A stretch of 64,000 bases of DNA. Origin: Ampullaceana balthica. Lineage: Eukaryota; Mollusca; Gastropoda; Lymnaeidae. Below are positions 34,459 to 45,753 of this stretch, in pieces. How positions within the stretch are numbered: position 1 is the first letter of the stretch; each line of letters opens with the position of its first letter. The position numbers were made by a program, and so were the translations under genes. The notes beneath the pieces are model-generated. The model had not been told where the DNA came from. It made no database searches and saw only the letters and a program-made list of their open reading frames with translations. Location: NCBI GenBank assembly GCA_944989445.1, contig CALYLW010000017.1, positions 816,001-880,000 on the forward strand, read 5' to 3'.

Positions 34459-36167
34459 AAAAAAATAATTTTTAAAATGTTTGTTTCTGCCCGTTCTTTT
34501 CCACCTTTTTAAATCCCTTATATTAACTTCACCGCCGTCCCTGTCTCTCTGTCGTGATCTCTGTCTCTCTTTCTTGGGCTGGCGGAAAAACAAAAGTCAA
34601 AAATGACCCACTTCCCGTGAAGCCATCGAGCTGACATTTGGCACACGGACCCGTGTCACCTAACAATGTATCGTATCAAAATTTCAGATCGATCGAAAGT
34701 ACCGTAATTAAGTTAATGCATTTTTAGTTTATCTATATAAATCTATATGTAGAAGTCGCTATTGTTTACATTTTACGGGTCACTTGACTTCACGCCAGCC
34801 ATCGGTGAACACATCTCGTGTTTTAACCAGGTAAACCACCTGGAGTTGAGTTAACGCGTTGACGGCACCCGTCCATGTCCACACCCCCTCCCCCCTTCCC
34901 ACAGTTTTAAGGCCAGGGGAGATAATTTCGGTTTCAGTCTGTAAATATTTTTCGCGTTTGAACATAATTATTACTTTTAGTTATGTCTCATATATTATGG
35001 ATTTATAGTCAAAAACTTTGTTTTTACGGGGTTGTTTTATTTAAATCCCTTATATTAACTTCACCCCCGTCTCTCTCTGTCTCTCTGTCTTGGGCGGGCG
35101 GAAAAACAAAAGTAAATAATGACCCACTTTCCGTGAAGGCATCGAGCTGAAATTTGGCACACGGACCTGGCTCACCAAACAATGCATCGTATCAAAATTT
35201 CAGATCGATCGAAAGTACCGTAATTAAGTTAATGCATTTTTAGTTTATCTATATAAAACTATATCTAGAAGTCGCTATTGTTTACATTTTACGGGTCACT
35301 TGACTTCACACCAGCAATCGGTGAACACATCTCGTGTTTTAACCAGGTGTACCGGCGTGCTTTTGTTTACATTTTACGTGTCACGCTGAGCTCGGTCCAG
35401 CGATCGGTGACCAGACCTTTCGCCTCTCCCACCCCCACCCCTGGTTATAAATCAAAGGTGAGTTACGACAGATTCAGTCTGTAAATGTTTGTCGCGTTTG
35501 AACATAATCAATACTCAATAATCAATATGTCTCATATATAAGGGATTTTTAGTCAAAAACTTTGTTTTTATGGGTTTGTTTGATTAAATCCGTTATATTA
35601 ACTTCACCACCGTCTCTCTCTGTCTCTCTGTCTCTCTCTCTGTCTGTCTTTCGTCGTCGGGTGGGCGGAAAAACAAAAGTCAAAAATGACCCATTTCCAG
35701 TATTGCCATCGAGCTCAAATGTGGCACATAGACTCGTGTCACCTAACAATGCATCGTATCAAATTTCAGATCGATCGAACGTATCGTAATTAAATTAATG
35801 CATTTTTAGTTTATCTCAATACAATATTTAATTCAATTTCACAGGGTTTTTTTCTCGTGACATTTGATTTCAAGCGTTGAAGCCACATCGTCATCCATGG
35901 ACTATCCATGAGCAAATATGCGGCGTATGCTACGCCGCGGGGCTTATCTAGTTATAATTAATCCGATTAGAATTGTCTATGGGATGCCTCGGTTGAAATA
36001 TTGGGCTAAGAGTTTAGATCCAGTTCATTTGTCATGTTGACCCTAATGTAACGTCATATCAGCTTAGCAAAATTGACTTCAAAAAGAACTCAAAGAAAAT
36101 TATATTTCAGAGCCCATGGTTGTGTCACTATATTTTTTTTCTTAAGTGTTTTCGCTTATATATATAT

Positions 36168-36767
36168 TAGGCTGCGGAAATTAACGATTAATTTCTCGAT
36201 TAATCGTTACAAATTTTTATCGATTACAATTATTTGAATCGATAAAGATTCGATTAAAATTAAAGAAAATATTTATAATATGTTTTTAAAAGTTTATTAA
36301 TAAATAATTAATTATTAATAATTAATAATAATTTATATACTTTTTTACGTACAAACTTCTCCCGCGTAATATTATAATTTATTTTATTACTGTATGTGGC
36401 ATCAGCGCAGTTAAATTTAAACATGTAGCTAGAAAGTTGAGCAAAAATTTTGTTTTTAAGCTAACTGCGGATGGCAAAGTCGAAGATGGTGAAAAAGTTC
36501 ACTGTGTTCACTGCCATAAACAATTCTCTTTTAAAGGATCAAATACATCGCTGACGTACCACCTTCAGCACAAACGTCCGATCAAGTGTCAACACATTGT
36601 CATAAAATTCATTTCAAAATATTCTTAATTTTCAATGCCCGTGAGAAATGTTCAGTTTTATGACGTCATAAATTTCTATTTTTGGCTTTAATCGAAATTA
36701 TCGATTAATTAATCGATAATTTTTCAAAAGTTAACCATGAAAATTAAATTAATCGATAACAGCCCTA
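36168..36767 (+). mobile_element. hAT element with BED zinc-finger remnant, 600 bp
   Basis: The left end TAGGCTGCGGAAATTAACG and right end AACAGCCCTA match the element at 12553. The plus-strand frame 36437-36628 encodes 'VHCVHCHKQFSFKGSNTSLT' followed by 'YHLQHK', a BED-type finger (C-x2-C ... H-x3/4-H) typical of the N-terminus of hAT transposases. The catalytic part is deleted. The target duplication is not clear here. Confidence 0.85.
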
Positions 36768-37346
36768 ATTTTAATACGAAGTGAAGACGATAGTAAATGA
36801 ACAATAATCAATCAATGCATAAGTTTGTTGATTTTTTGATTTTTTAATTATTTTTTTTAAATGTTGGATGGCGTAATTTGTATCCAACTATACATAAATA
36901 CTAAAATTATATTTTCAACTATATGGGTGATACCAGTCACTATATTGTGTCAGTGAAAAAGAACACTCTATCTGAAAATAACTTTTTTGTCAACATCTGA
37001 TGTGCATTACAATTTATTTGCCCGTAATCGCTGCACCACAAAGCACCGGTACAAATAAATTTTATGAACTGCTCTGTTCTTCAGAAAATTTAGGCAACAA
37101 GATAGGAATTTTTTAAAGTTCTTTTAAACTCTTTTGAAATTTAATTCTAACTCTGTGAGACATATTATTATTAACTTGTGTTACTAAAGCAACATTATTT
37201 TTAGTAACTTAAACTTACTTTTCCAAAAATACAAAAATAAATTTTATATATAGCATTTATTTTTACTTACAGAAACTATGAAATGAATATATTAAGGTTT
37301 ATCTATGTGTCTCTTTAATTATTTTAATCAATTAAAAGCCTATAAC

Positions 37347-37552
37347 AGCATGGGGCGCTCATCACAACTCTCTATGATGTACAAGGCTGCGAAACGTAAA
37401 TACACATTTGTATGAATATTAATAAACATTAAAAGTTTCTAAACTTTGATCATAATTCATATACATGCTACTATCATATTAATTATAAATATTTATCTAT
37501 ATTCAAAAGAATAGTTGCAAGGAGAAATGACTTGTGATGGGCGCCCCACGCT
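37347..37552. mobile_element. Candidate TIR element, 206 bp
   Basis: Ends 'agcatggggcgctcatcacaa' (written in parts: AGCATGGGGCGC, TCATCACAA) and their inverse TTGTGATGGGCGCCCCACGCT pair at about 18 of 21 positions. The interior is AT-rich. No clear target duplication, so the class is undetermined. Confidence 0.55.
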
Positions 37553-37559
37553 TTTTTGT

Positions 37560-38680
37560 GCAGTCGATAGTTTCAGTCATTTCACCTGTTATCATAGAAA
37601 AAAATATTTTTTCTTCTTTTTAATGCACTTTCTATTTGTAAATATAAGCGTGTCCTTTTAAAAAAAAGATTTTTAAAATATTTTATTTAAGAGTAAAAAT
37701 AGTCAGCGCCATTTTTTGTGTGCAGCCGGGGGAGGGGGGAAAAGGGGGAGAGAAGAGCGGTGGGAAGAGTTTTGTGTGGGGACTGAGGGAGATTTAATGT
37801 CTGACAATTAATTTTAAACACCAAAAACACAAAACCAATGTCTCTTAACGAGAAATTTTTTTTATTTGTTCAATTTGCCTTTTTGATTCTATAAACAGTT
37901 TTAAAATTCAATGGTTTTATATAGTTATTTCTTATGTGTTACAATGGAAAAACAGGCAAAGTCCTAATCAACGGCAAAAACAGCAGAGTCCAATCTGAAC
38001 ACATTTTGAAAAAACAAAATTTTCCATGAGCTAACATGATTTTCAGAATATTTATCTGTTAAAATTTGATGCTTAAATGGATGACCTTCCCTTAAACATT
38101 AAAAGAATTGACAGTTTCTCACATAATTTGTAATAAAAAGGTTTCAAACCTTTAATTTAGATTTTCTCAAAATGTGGAAAATGTGACTCTGCTGTTTTTT
38201 CCATTGTGCTCTTCAAATGGTTTAATAGCCATTTAAAGCATTTATAATCGGGTAAGGTAAAGCCGCTACAAGTTCATTTGATGTAAATTGTTGTCCCACT
38301 CTTGCGCCTCTACTAAAAACGCATGTAGATTGTATGCTTGTCGCGTCAACCCTATAACCAAAGACCCATTTCAGTGACCAAGGATTCCCAAGTTATATTC
38401 TTTTTTGCTATGTTTGGGGCTGTAATTATTATTGAAGATTTATTTTGTCAAGTATTTCTGACGTGCGTTACGAAAGGTCGAGGTTATAGGACTGATTGTG
38501 GAGCACTATATTATTTTACAACATTCAAATAAACTCCAGTGGAGTACACGAAATTCATTGTTTTTTGCTGTGGTTTATTCTCTTCACAGGGAGGTATGTC
38601 TCCGCATTCAAAGAACACTCCGATATACCGGAGGATATTTCATATGGCGAGGAAGTTACGAGACGTCATTCCCTGTCGTC
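37560..38680. other. Intergenic before Kunitz-like copy A
   Basis: It contains a short inverted match to 30455-30500 at 37580-37610, then G-rich and AT-rich stretches. No gene recognised. Confidence 0.4.
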
Positions 38681-38684
38681 TGTC

Positions 38685-38813
38685 AAGGCGGCCATGATAC
38701 GGACGACCTCATCACTCAAGCCTCGTTGTGACCGCAGTTGTCAGTCCATCTTTCAGCCCATCCCAAGGGAGGAAACAAACATTTCGTTTCCCCGTTCTTT
38801 CTACTATAAAATA
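38685..38813 (+). promoter_or_regulatory. Promoter of Kunitz-like copy A with TATA box
   Basis: TATAAAATA at 38805-38813. The upstream block 'cctcatcactcaagcctcgt' and 'cccatcccaagggaggaaac' is shared almost word for word with copy C (63180-63245) and partly with copy B. Downstream, 'atggaggaattgtc' and 'gcatctcc' also align among copies. Confidence 0.8.
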
Positions 38814-38834
38814 TGGAGGAATTGTCTCAGAAAG

Positions 38835-38907
38835 GTTATCTTAGCATCTCCAACACCAAGAGAAACTTTCTTTTACTTTAGAGATCTGTTGACCAGACTT
38901 GCATCAA
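38835..38907 (+). other. Noncoding exon 1 of Kunitz-like copy A
   Basis: It begins about 30 bp after the TATA box (start estimated). It ends at 38907 before gtaaat, the position equivalent to the AA|gtgagt donors of copies B (52428) and C (63373). It contains 'gcatctccaacac', conserved in copy B. Confidence 0.6.
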
Positions 38908-39891
38908 GTAAATACCTTACTTTTTTGTTTAAAATATTACTAATTTTTATAAGTTAGTCTAACATTTGTATTAGTATTCTAGTTATTTTTAATAGCTCCT
39001 GTGCTTATAATGTAAGTGCATACAACGTATTGTGTTGTTTTACATTAATATTATTTAACGTATATTATCAGTAAGTTTAATTAACTCATTTTATTCGAAT
39101 GCATCATATGCATTAAAATAATTTGAAACATTAGCAAATGTATAGCAAATTAAGTTACAACGCAAAATTTCAATATATTGTCTTAGAAACAATTGTAAAT
39201 AATTAATAGCACACTTTACAAATAAAACATTAAGTTATTTTCAATGTGGACAAGAATAATTTTAAAAGACGTAAAAGGAGATATCCTCAGATTAATATAA
39301 CTGGGCAACGTGTGGAGTAAATGCAATTTTACAAATTCAAAGGATGGATCTAAACTGTTTAATACATATTTAAATACGAGGTCACGATTGCCTAGTAACA
39401 CATTCTTGTTGACCTCATCATGATTTCTGACAGTGGTCTATGGTTAGTGAAGGAAATCTTTATCTTCAAAATTAAATTTCTTTTTTTTTAAAGAACCATC
39501 TATTGGCTGTTGTTTTATTTTTCTTCCCCAAAAACTTTTATAAATTTAATGCGCAAACAAATTTTTTTTTAAAATACTGCACTAAAGGTAGGAATTGTGA
39601 GCAAAGAAAAAGAAAACAGAATTTAAAATTCACATTGAAAGGAAGCGATTTCTGATAATGATAAACTGAAAATATTGAGCTATTATCCCTTTTATCTATC
39701 GTGACCTTATTCCCTATCGTATTAGCAGTCTGAGTTCTCACAAAACGCCCACCTTTCAAAAGAAGAAATGTAAAAACCAACGGTGGCCGAACCGCGGCTT
39801 GCGAGCCGCAATGTGAATACAGAAGAGCCGCATAATTGTTCAGGGCTAATTTTGAAATTGAATGAAATAATTTTATTTCCAGCAGCGTAAA

Positions 39892-42188
39892 ATGGCTTAC
39901 ATTACTCTCTTGGTTTCCAATCTTCTACTGGGTAAGTTTTTAACGAAGTATTGTGACAAAATTTATATGTATCGTTTTTATCGATTGACAAACAAAATGT
40001 GTTCTTAAATTATTCTGAATAAATACAAAATAAATTTGATCTTACTTTACAAAACAAGAAAAGTACATTGCCTACACAATATTCATTATTATCACACCAG
40101 TAGTAATATTGGTATTTCATAAACTCCGAAGTGTTTTGGAATAGTTCTATTAATATCAATTTTCCACTAGAAGGAAATAAACAGTCAATACTGCTTATTT
40201 AAGTAGTAATCATTGAATTGTTTTCTTTCAGCGGTTGCCTCTTTCCAACAGCCTCTATGGGTAAAAACTTTTTTTTTACTTAAATGAAGATTAGGGGTGT
40301 ACCGGATTAAAATTTTTCAGCCAGATATGGCCGGATTTATGAAGTTAAATACGGCCGGAGCCGAAGCCGGTGCCAGATTTGTAAAAATGGCCGGATTCTG
40401 GATTTGCCGGAGCTATTATATTTAAATATACTTTATCGCAAAACTGGCCAACCGGATTTGGCCGGATTTATGAAGTAAAATTTTGCTGGAGCCGGATATG
40501 TAAAAATGGCCGGATTCCGGTACGCTCCTAATGAAGGCTAAACGTAAATGTTTTTATGCGTGTGTATAATGTGTGAAAGAATCTTTCTTTATTTGCCAAA
40601 CACTCGTCTGTTGTAACGCCAGACACACTCTGAATTGATTCCATAATAAAACAACCCCGTAAAAACAAAGTTTTTGACTAAAAATCCCTTATATATGAGA
40701 CATAACTAAAAGTATTGATTATTTTCAAACACGACAAACATTTAAAGACTAACACCGAGTGATATCCCCTGGTTCTAAAGCAGGGGGAAGGGAAGGGAGG
40801 GGTGTGGACATCGACGGGTGGCGTCAAAGCGTTAACTGAACTGGCACGTTAAAGAAAAACAATAAAAAACCATGAATTTGAATTATATATAATATATAGA
40901 GATAAACTAAAACTGCATTAATTTAATTACGGTTCGTTCGATCGATCTGCAATTTTCATACAATGCATTGTTAGGTGACAAATTTCAGCTCGATAGCACC
41001 ACGGGAAGTGTGTCATTTTTTACTTTTATTTTTTCGCCCTCCCGTGACAGACAGATAGGGAGAGAGAGAGATAGAGAGATTACGACAAGATTTCGAAGTT
41101 AATATAAGGGATTAAAAATGAACCAAGTGGCAAAGATGGACGTTGTTGTTAAGGACAAATATAAATATAGATCATAAGTCAGATTATCATGTGTTCTGTG
41201 AGTCAAAACGTGATTTAATTTCACTTTCACAGGTTCTCACTGATGGTCATGGTGACAAGTAAGTTTTAGATCCTTAAAAGCTTAAGTTCATTTTTTATAT
41301 TGCAAAATACCTTTTTTCCCTCTTTCCATCAAAATAAAAAAAAGAAAATTCACTTACTTACAAACAAATAAATTCTTAAAATTTATCTAAGGTAACATCT
41401 TTCCTCAACAAATAGTAACGAGTTTTCTAGAAAATATACCTCACACTTTATTTATTCTAATTAAGACCCAAATTTTATTGAACAGAATTTAAATAATGCC
41501 TACGTATTCTTTCAGCCAACCCGGCAACTGCTATGACCGCTGTTATTTAGCCTATCAGAAGAACTCCAACAGCTATTTCGTTTCCGGATGTGTTTGTAAT
41601 CAATACAACTTCCCAGGCAAAGCTCCCACTGGTGGCCCAATCAGAGAAGGAAGAGGTAAATACAAAAAACAATTTATTTAAAAAAAAATAAAATAATAAT
41701 TTTGAGTCGGTAAATCTCCAAAGATTTTGGCACTTTTTTTTTGAGCCCAGAACCATATGTTTTATTTAACAATATTTCTCACAATTCCATGGAGATTTTA
41801 ATACACATTCATCCTTTTTTTAATTTTAATATTCACTAACATTTTTTGTTCACTACCTTTCGCACTTCCTAAAACTTCTTCCCGCCCTTATCCTCTTAAT
41901 TTTTTGTTCTGTTATCTCATATAAGATTTATAACTATTTATTCACACCTTCCTAATATTTTTTTACTCTCCACCAACAGGTAACTGTGGTTACCTGGCCC
42001 CCAACTGCCTTGCCAGCCCTGGTGAGTACAACACGGTCTTCGTCTACACTTTCGACACCAAGAACCAATCCTGTGTCAAGGTCAGCGTCTACAACACCTG
42101 TGCCAACGGTTACGGTGCCTCCAGCAACATTTTCCAGACACTCCAGGCGTGCAATACAGCATGCAGCTACAACAACAGAGGATATTAA
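39892..42188 (+). CDS. Secreted cysteine-rich Kunitz-like protein, copy A, 147 aa, 5 coding exons
   Basis: Coding exons: 39892-39931, 40232-40260, 41233-41258, 41516-41655, 41980-42188. The total is 444 nt in frame to TAA. Exon 2 plus the start of the next gives a signal peptide (hydrophobic 'ITLLVSNLLLAVA'). The 140-nt exon adds a four-cysteine segment (C-x3-C-x15-C-x-C). The last exon encodes a six-cysteine domain C-x6-C-x21-C-x8-C-x16-C-x3-C containing 'FVYTFDTKNQSC' and 'NIFQTLQAC', which resembles BPTI/Kunitz (usual spacing 8-15-7-12-3) but is stretched. If it binds proteases, the position after the second Cys is Leu-Ala, suggesting chymotrypsin- or elastase-like specificity; this is inference. 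It is presumably secreted. Last-exon codons are strongly C-ending, as in highly expressed genes. AATAAA signals lie at 42424 and 42436. Copies B and C lie downstream in tandem. Confidence 0.85.
40292..40530. mobile_element. hAT-like MITE in an intron of copy A
   Basis: Ends TAGGGGTGTACCGGATT and AATCCGGTACGCTCCTA (split: AATCCGGTACG, CTCCTA) are flanked by ATGAAGAT and ATGAAGGC (6 of 8). The interior is made of repeated 'ggccggatt' words, similar in style to the element at 56954. Confidence 0.8.
40645..41115 (-). repeat. Helitron internal-repeat fragment in an intron of copy A
   Basis: The reverse complement matches the 535-bp unit of the Helitron at 33276 (words 'tttttgactaaaaatccctt', 'gatcgatctgcaattttcat' and the GAGA-rich equivalent of the CTCT run). 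No Helitron termini are present. Confidence 0.8.
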
Positions 42189-42589
42189 TGAAGCTCTTAT
42201 TACACTTATCTTTAAATATATGCTATGCTTCATTCTTATAAATGAAAGCCAAACCTATCAATATTTCATTTTTTAAATTTTTACATAGGTATTAGTTATA
42301 TTATTGATGTTCTGAGCATGCGTTTGAATGTCACTGAAATATTTTAGATGTCTGGTTGCTTAAAATATCTCCAAAATCCATGTTTGAGTTGTAAAATTAC
42401 AACAAAGAAAAAAGCAGTTTCCAAATAAAATGCTAAATAAAGAAAATGAATTACTGTCATGTTTTCTTAAGTTTATCGTCCCTTGTATCATAACTATGAG
42501 TTGAGTATCTATGAATTTATTATTTCCTTGGTAGGATTGTATAACTCCAGGTTAAAAAAGATAATCCTGGATAATACTGGATAATCCGA

Positions 42590-43065
42590 CAGTTGCTTTT
42601 GTTTTGTTGAGCCTTCTCGTCCACGAGGAGCAGCAGGCGATCATCGTTGACGTCTGAAATCCTTCCAAGGCCATCTAAAAGTGCCCTCCAGGAATCCATA
42701 TCATAGGCCAGCCTGTCCAGCATCTAACAGTTATGACCAAGTCTCTTGATGTCTGCCTCTATCTCTCGGCGATAAGTGTTTTTTGGACGACGTCTTTTCC
42801 GCTTTCCCTGAAGGTTCCAGTTCAGGGCTTGCCTCGTGTTGGAGGCAGGTTTCCGTAGCATATGGCCAATCCATCACCCCCGCTTCTAAAAAAATATCTT
42901 GTTCAGTTGGCTTTTACCTTGTCCGCTGCCACATTTCCAGGTTGCTGATTTTGTGCGGCCAGTGCATACCTTGAATCATTCTTAGGCAATTTTTAATAAA
43001 AGACTGAATTCTGGTTAGGTTTTCGGCCGTTGTTCTCCATGTCTCGGCTCCTTATAGTAGCACAG
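42590..43065 (-). mobile_element. LINE 3' fragment (post-RT region), decayed
   Basis: On the minus strand: 'ETWRTTAENLTRIQSFIKNC', 'MHWPHKISNLEMWQ', '[11 protein letters not shown]' and 'LDRLAYDMDSWRALLDGL', the C-terminal region of a second animal LINE type. In-frame stops and shifts are present. It lies just downstream of copy A. Confidence 0.8.
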
Positions 43066-44496
43066 GATTTACCAAATGAAAAGAAGGTTTTCAGATATTT
43101 CCTTTATATTGACAGCATACATAAATGTGATTAACTATATTATTTTTGTTGAATGAGTAACATTTTCTTATTACATTTTAATTTCGATTAAATTTGTTGT
43201 TATTGTAATTTGATTTTAATTCCTTTTACTAAAATGGGAAATTTTATTCAGTTGATGGCCTGGGATCCTTATTGCAGAGAAGCCTTGCACGTAAAACCAA
43301 AAATAATGTTTGAAATCAAACCCTTTTTTCATTTATTGCGTCTAAATTATCCTACGGGATAGCCAACGAACAATTTTAAAATATCTTCTGTGTTTCTTAT
43401 GCAATTCTTGCTTTATTCAATGTAAAACAAAACGTTCTAAAAGCGAAAGCGTAATTACCTTTAAATTTTAAGAATGATTTAAACTAGTGTATAAATTACA
43501 AAGTAATAAAGTGACTAACTACATTCGCTGAGTTCATAGAAAAAAAAACTTACACTGCGGATTATTTTGATTCTGATATTAGGGGGTCAACGCTTCAGTA
43601 GCCTACATTTGGAGGAGAGTACAGGGAAAGACAGATCCAGGTGCGGCATGTTGGCTATAGTCGAATATTTCCTAAATTATTTTTTTTTAGAAAAAAATCA
43701 GTTCCAGGAAAAACACATACAATTTTTGTTTTTCAGCATCAAGCGGTTGAAGAATGTATCAAGAATCTGGTGCCTTCTCCTCAAATTTTCGACATATATC
43801 TAACCGCATGTGAAGTTTAGACCAATCAATTAAATGTATTTTTGTTATTACTGACATTAGATTCTAAATAAATGAGAAACTTTAAATTGCAGAAGCTGTT
43901 GTTATAGATGTAGTTTTATAAATTACGAGCAACAAAGCCCGTCCAAGGACGTTCCGCCACCGTTCGGTGGCATGTTGTAACTCCCCTCCAACAGCTGTCT
44001 CGACATGCATACATGTGCATCACGTCAAAAATACTGTTCATTATAGTTAAAATAAATAACTCGTAAAAACATAGATTTTTACTATAAATCCCAACGCGCA
44101 TAACTCAAAATAAAGTCTTGGAAGAAATACTGCACCAAAAAATACTCGTTTTGAACGTCCGAGTAAATGGCGTAAACGTGTTCAGTATGATTGGCTGTAC
44201 GATTCATATGTGTTTGAGGGACCAATTACTATAGATGACCGGACAAAACGGACAGAAAGGAAAGAAACTTGCCTTTTATTATATAGGATGTTTTATTGCA
44301 ATCAGTTACTTTTCATTACGTTATCTTTTTGTGGAGATTATGTGTGTTCTTTGTCAAGGCGCAGCCTTCTATAACTATAAGCGTAGAAGATTGCACTTGA
44401 AATTTTGCGCGAAATCTATAATGTTCCTGATAAATCTAGAATATTCATTATCTAGTTTATTCGTTAAAATTTGTATAAATATGATTTCAGAACTAC
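43066..44496. other. Intergenic, no gene recognised
   Basis: AT-rich sequence. Two short open frames near 43567 and 44235 have no recognisable motif or splice context. Confidence 0.45.
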
Positions 44497-44660
44497 AGTG
44501 GAACCTCGCATAACGAGTTTAATTCGTTCCAGAGTCTTACTCGTTAAGCGAAACACTCGTTATACGAAGCATTTTTTCCCCATAAAAATCAGTGTAAAAT
44601 ACGATAATTCGTTCCAATCCATGCTGAAATAAGTAATAAAATCTCGAATGAGTATTTAAA
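44497..44660. mobile_element. Tigger/pogo-like left-end fragment
   Basis: After TA, CAGTGGAACCTCGCATAACG is a typical pogo-group terminus, followed by repeated 'actcgtta' and 'cgttcca' words. The matching right end is not present. Confidence 0.6.
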
Positions 44661-44882
44661 CGCAATTTCCAACAAAGAATTTCCGATTTTGTTTTCAAGG
44701 GAAATCTTTCTAGATTAGGCCTACATTAAAAGTAATTTCAAATCAGTAATTCTGAAAGTAAACAAAAAATGACGTCATAATATTCCCCTCATGCTACATC
44801 ACACCAAGAATGTGTGTCAATATTATGCGTACTGCGCACCAATCTAACATTAACATTCACAAAGCGGGAAAACCCCATTAAC

Positions 44883-44958
<76 letters not shown>
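44883..44958. repeat. (TA)n microsatellite
   Basis: About 75 bp of uninterrupted TA dinucleotides. Confidence 0.98.
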
Positions 44959-44961
<3 letters not shown>

Positions 44962-45124
44962 TCCTCAATTATGTATGACTGTGGCCTAACGCTAAGGGAC
45001 ATCACTCTGCTTTTTTTAAAATTTAAAATGTAGACTTAAAAATCATAATCATTTTGGTTTCCAGATTAAGATTAAACACCCTCCACACTATTATTTTTAT
45101 GCGGACGTTCGAAAAGAGTTATTT

Positions 45125-45350
45125 TTTTTGGTGCAGTAATTTGGTGCGCTGCTTTCTAAAATTAGTTTTAAAATCGTGTTGTGATTAGCACTGTAAAATA
45201 TATTATATAAATACTTTGTGTACATTTAAGGAAGTTTAATATTACGTATTTATCATACAAGGACAAGTTAGTTGGACTTTTGAAAAAGGTGGGCGCCGTA
45301 GGCGCCCTAAAAAAGGGGGGGCCGCAGGCACCACGGCGCCGCAGCCCAAC
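45125..45350 (+). repeat. Helitron 3'-part fragment
   Basis: 'ggtgcagtaatttggtgcgctgc' (45130 region) repeats sequence at 23200-23225. The block ends with GC-rich palindromic words (GGCGCC-GTA-GGCGCC) and then CCTAG|T, as in a Helitron 3' end, but the terminal hairpin is poor. Confidence 0.5.
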
Positions 45351-45753
45351 CTAGTCATTCTAGATTACATTAAAAGTCATTTTAAGTCAATAATTCTGAA
45401 ATTAAACAAAAAAATTGCGATCTACAAATTGCTGCTAAAATAAAGGGAGTCGAACTAAAAGAGATTTTCCAAAAAATAGTTCTCTAACATTGTTATAAAT
45501 ATTATTAGCTATCGTTTGGCGTTGTTTTCAACCCGATAGATGTTATGGTTGGCGAGAAATTGACAAAATACTGATATGTTTTCGTTTTTATTATTTTATT
45601 TTCCAGGAAATCCAGTAACGTTTTCGTAATTTTTTCTTCCGTGCACATCCTTTGGACCTCCTTAACATATTTGCAAAAGACACGAACCGTCTATATGGTA
45701 TGGTTCAGGAGGAGTTGCTGTTCAAATCTCGATATATCATATAGAATGGGACT

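Larger units (their letters stand above)
33276..35951 (+). mobile_element. Helitron with intact termini, non-autonomous, 2.68 kb
   Basis: It starts TCTATATATATAATTCACC after A (33275). It ends with the hairpin GCGGCGTA-TGC-TACGCCGC (35920-35938), a 9-nt spacer, and CTAG (35948-35951) followed by T, exactly the Helitron rule of insertion between A and T. The 5' half carries two copies of a tRNA-Val-like segment. The 3' half carries 2.6 tandem copies of a 532-543 bp unit starting at 34509, 35041 and 35584. A truncated LINE is nested at 33550-34196. There is no Rep/helicase ORF, so it depends on another copy. Confidence 0.93.

Noticed and set aside
38496..38957. 153-codon open frame overlapping the promoter of Kunitz-like copy A
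   Set aside because: It covers the conserved TATA box and noncoding exon, is not open in the equivalent regions of copies B and C, and shows no domain.
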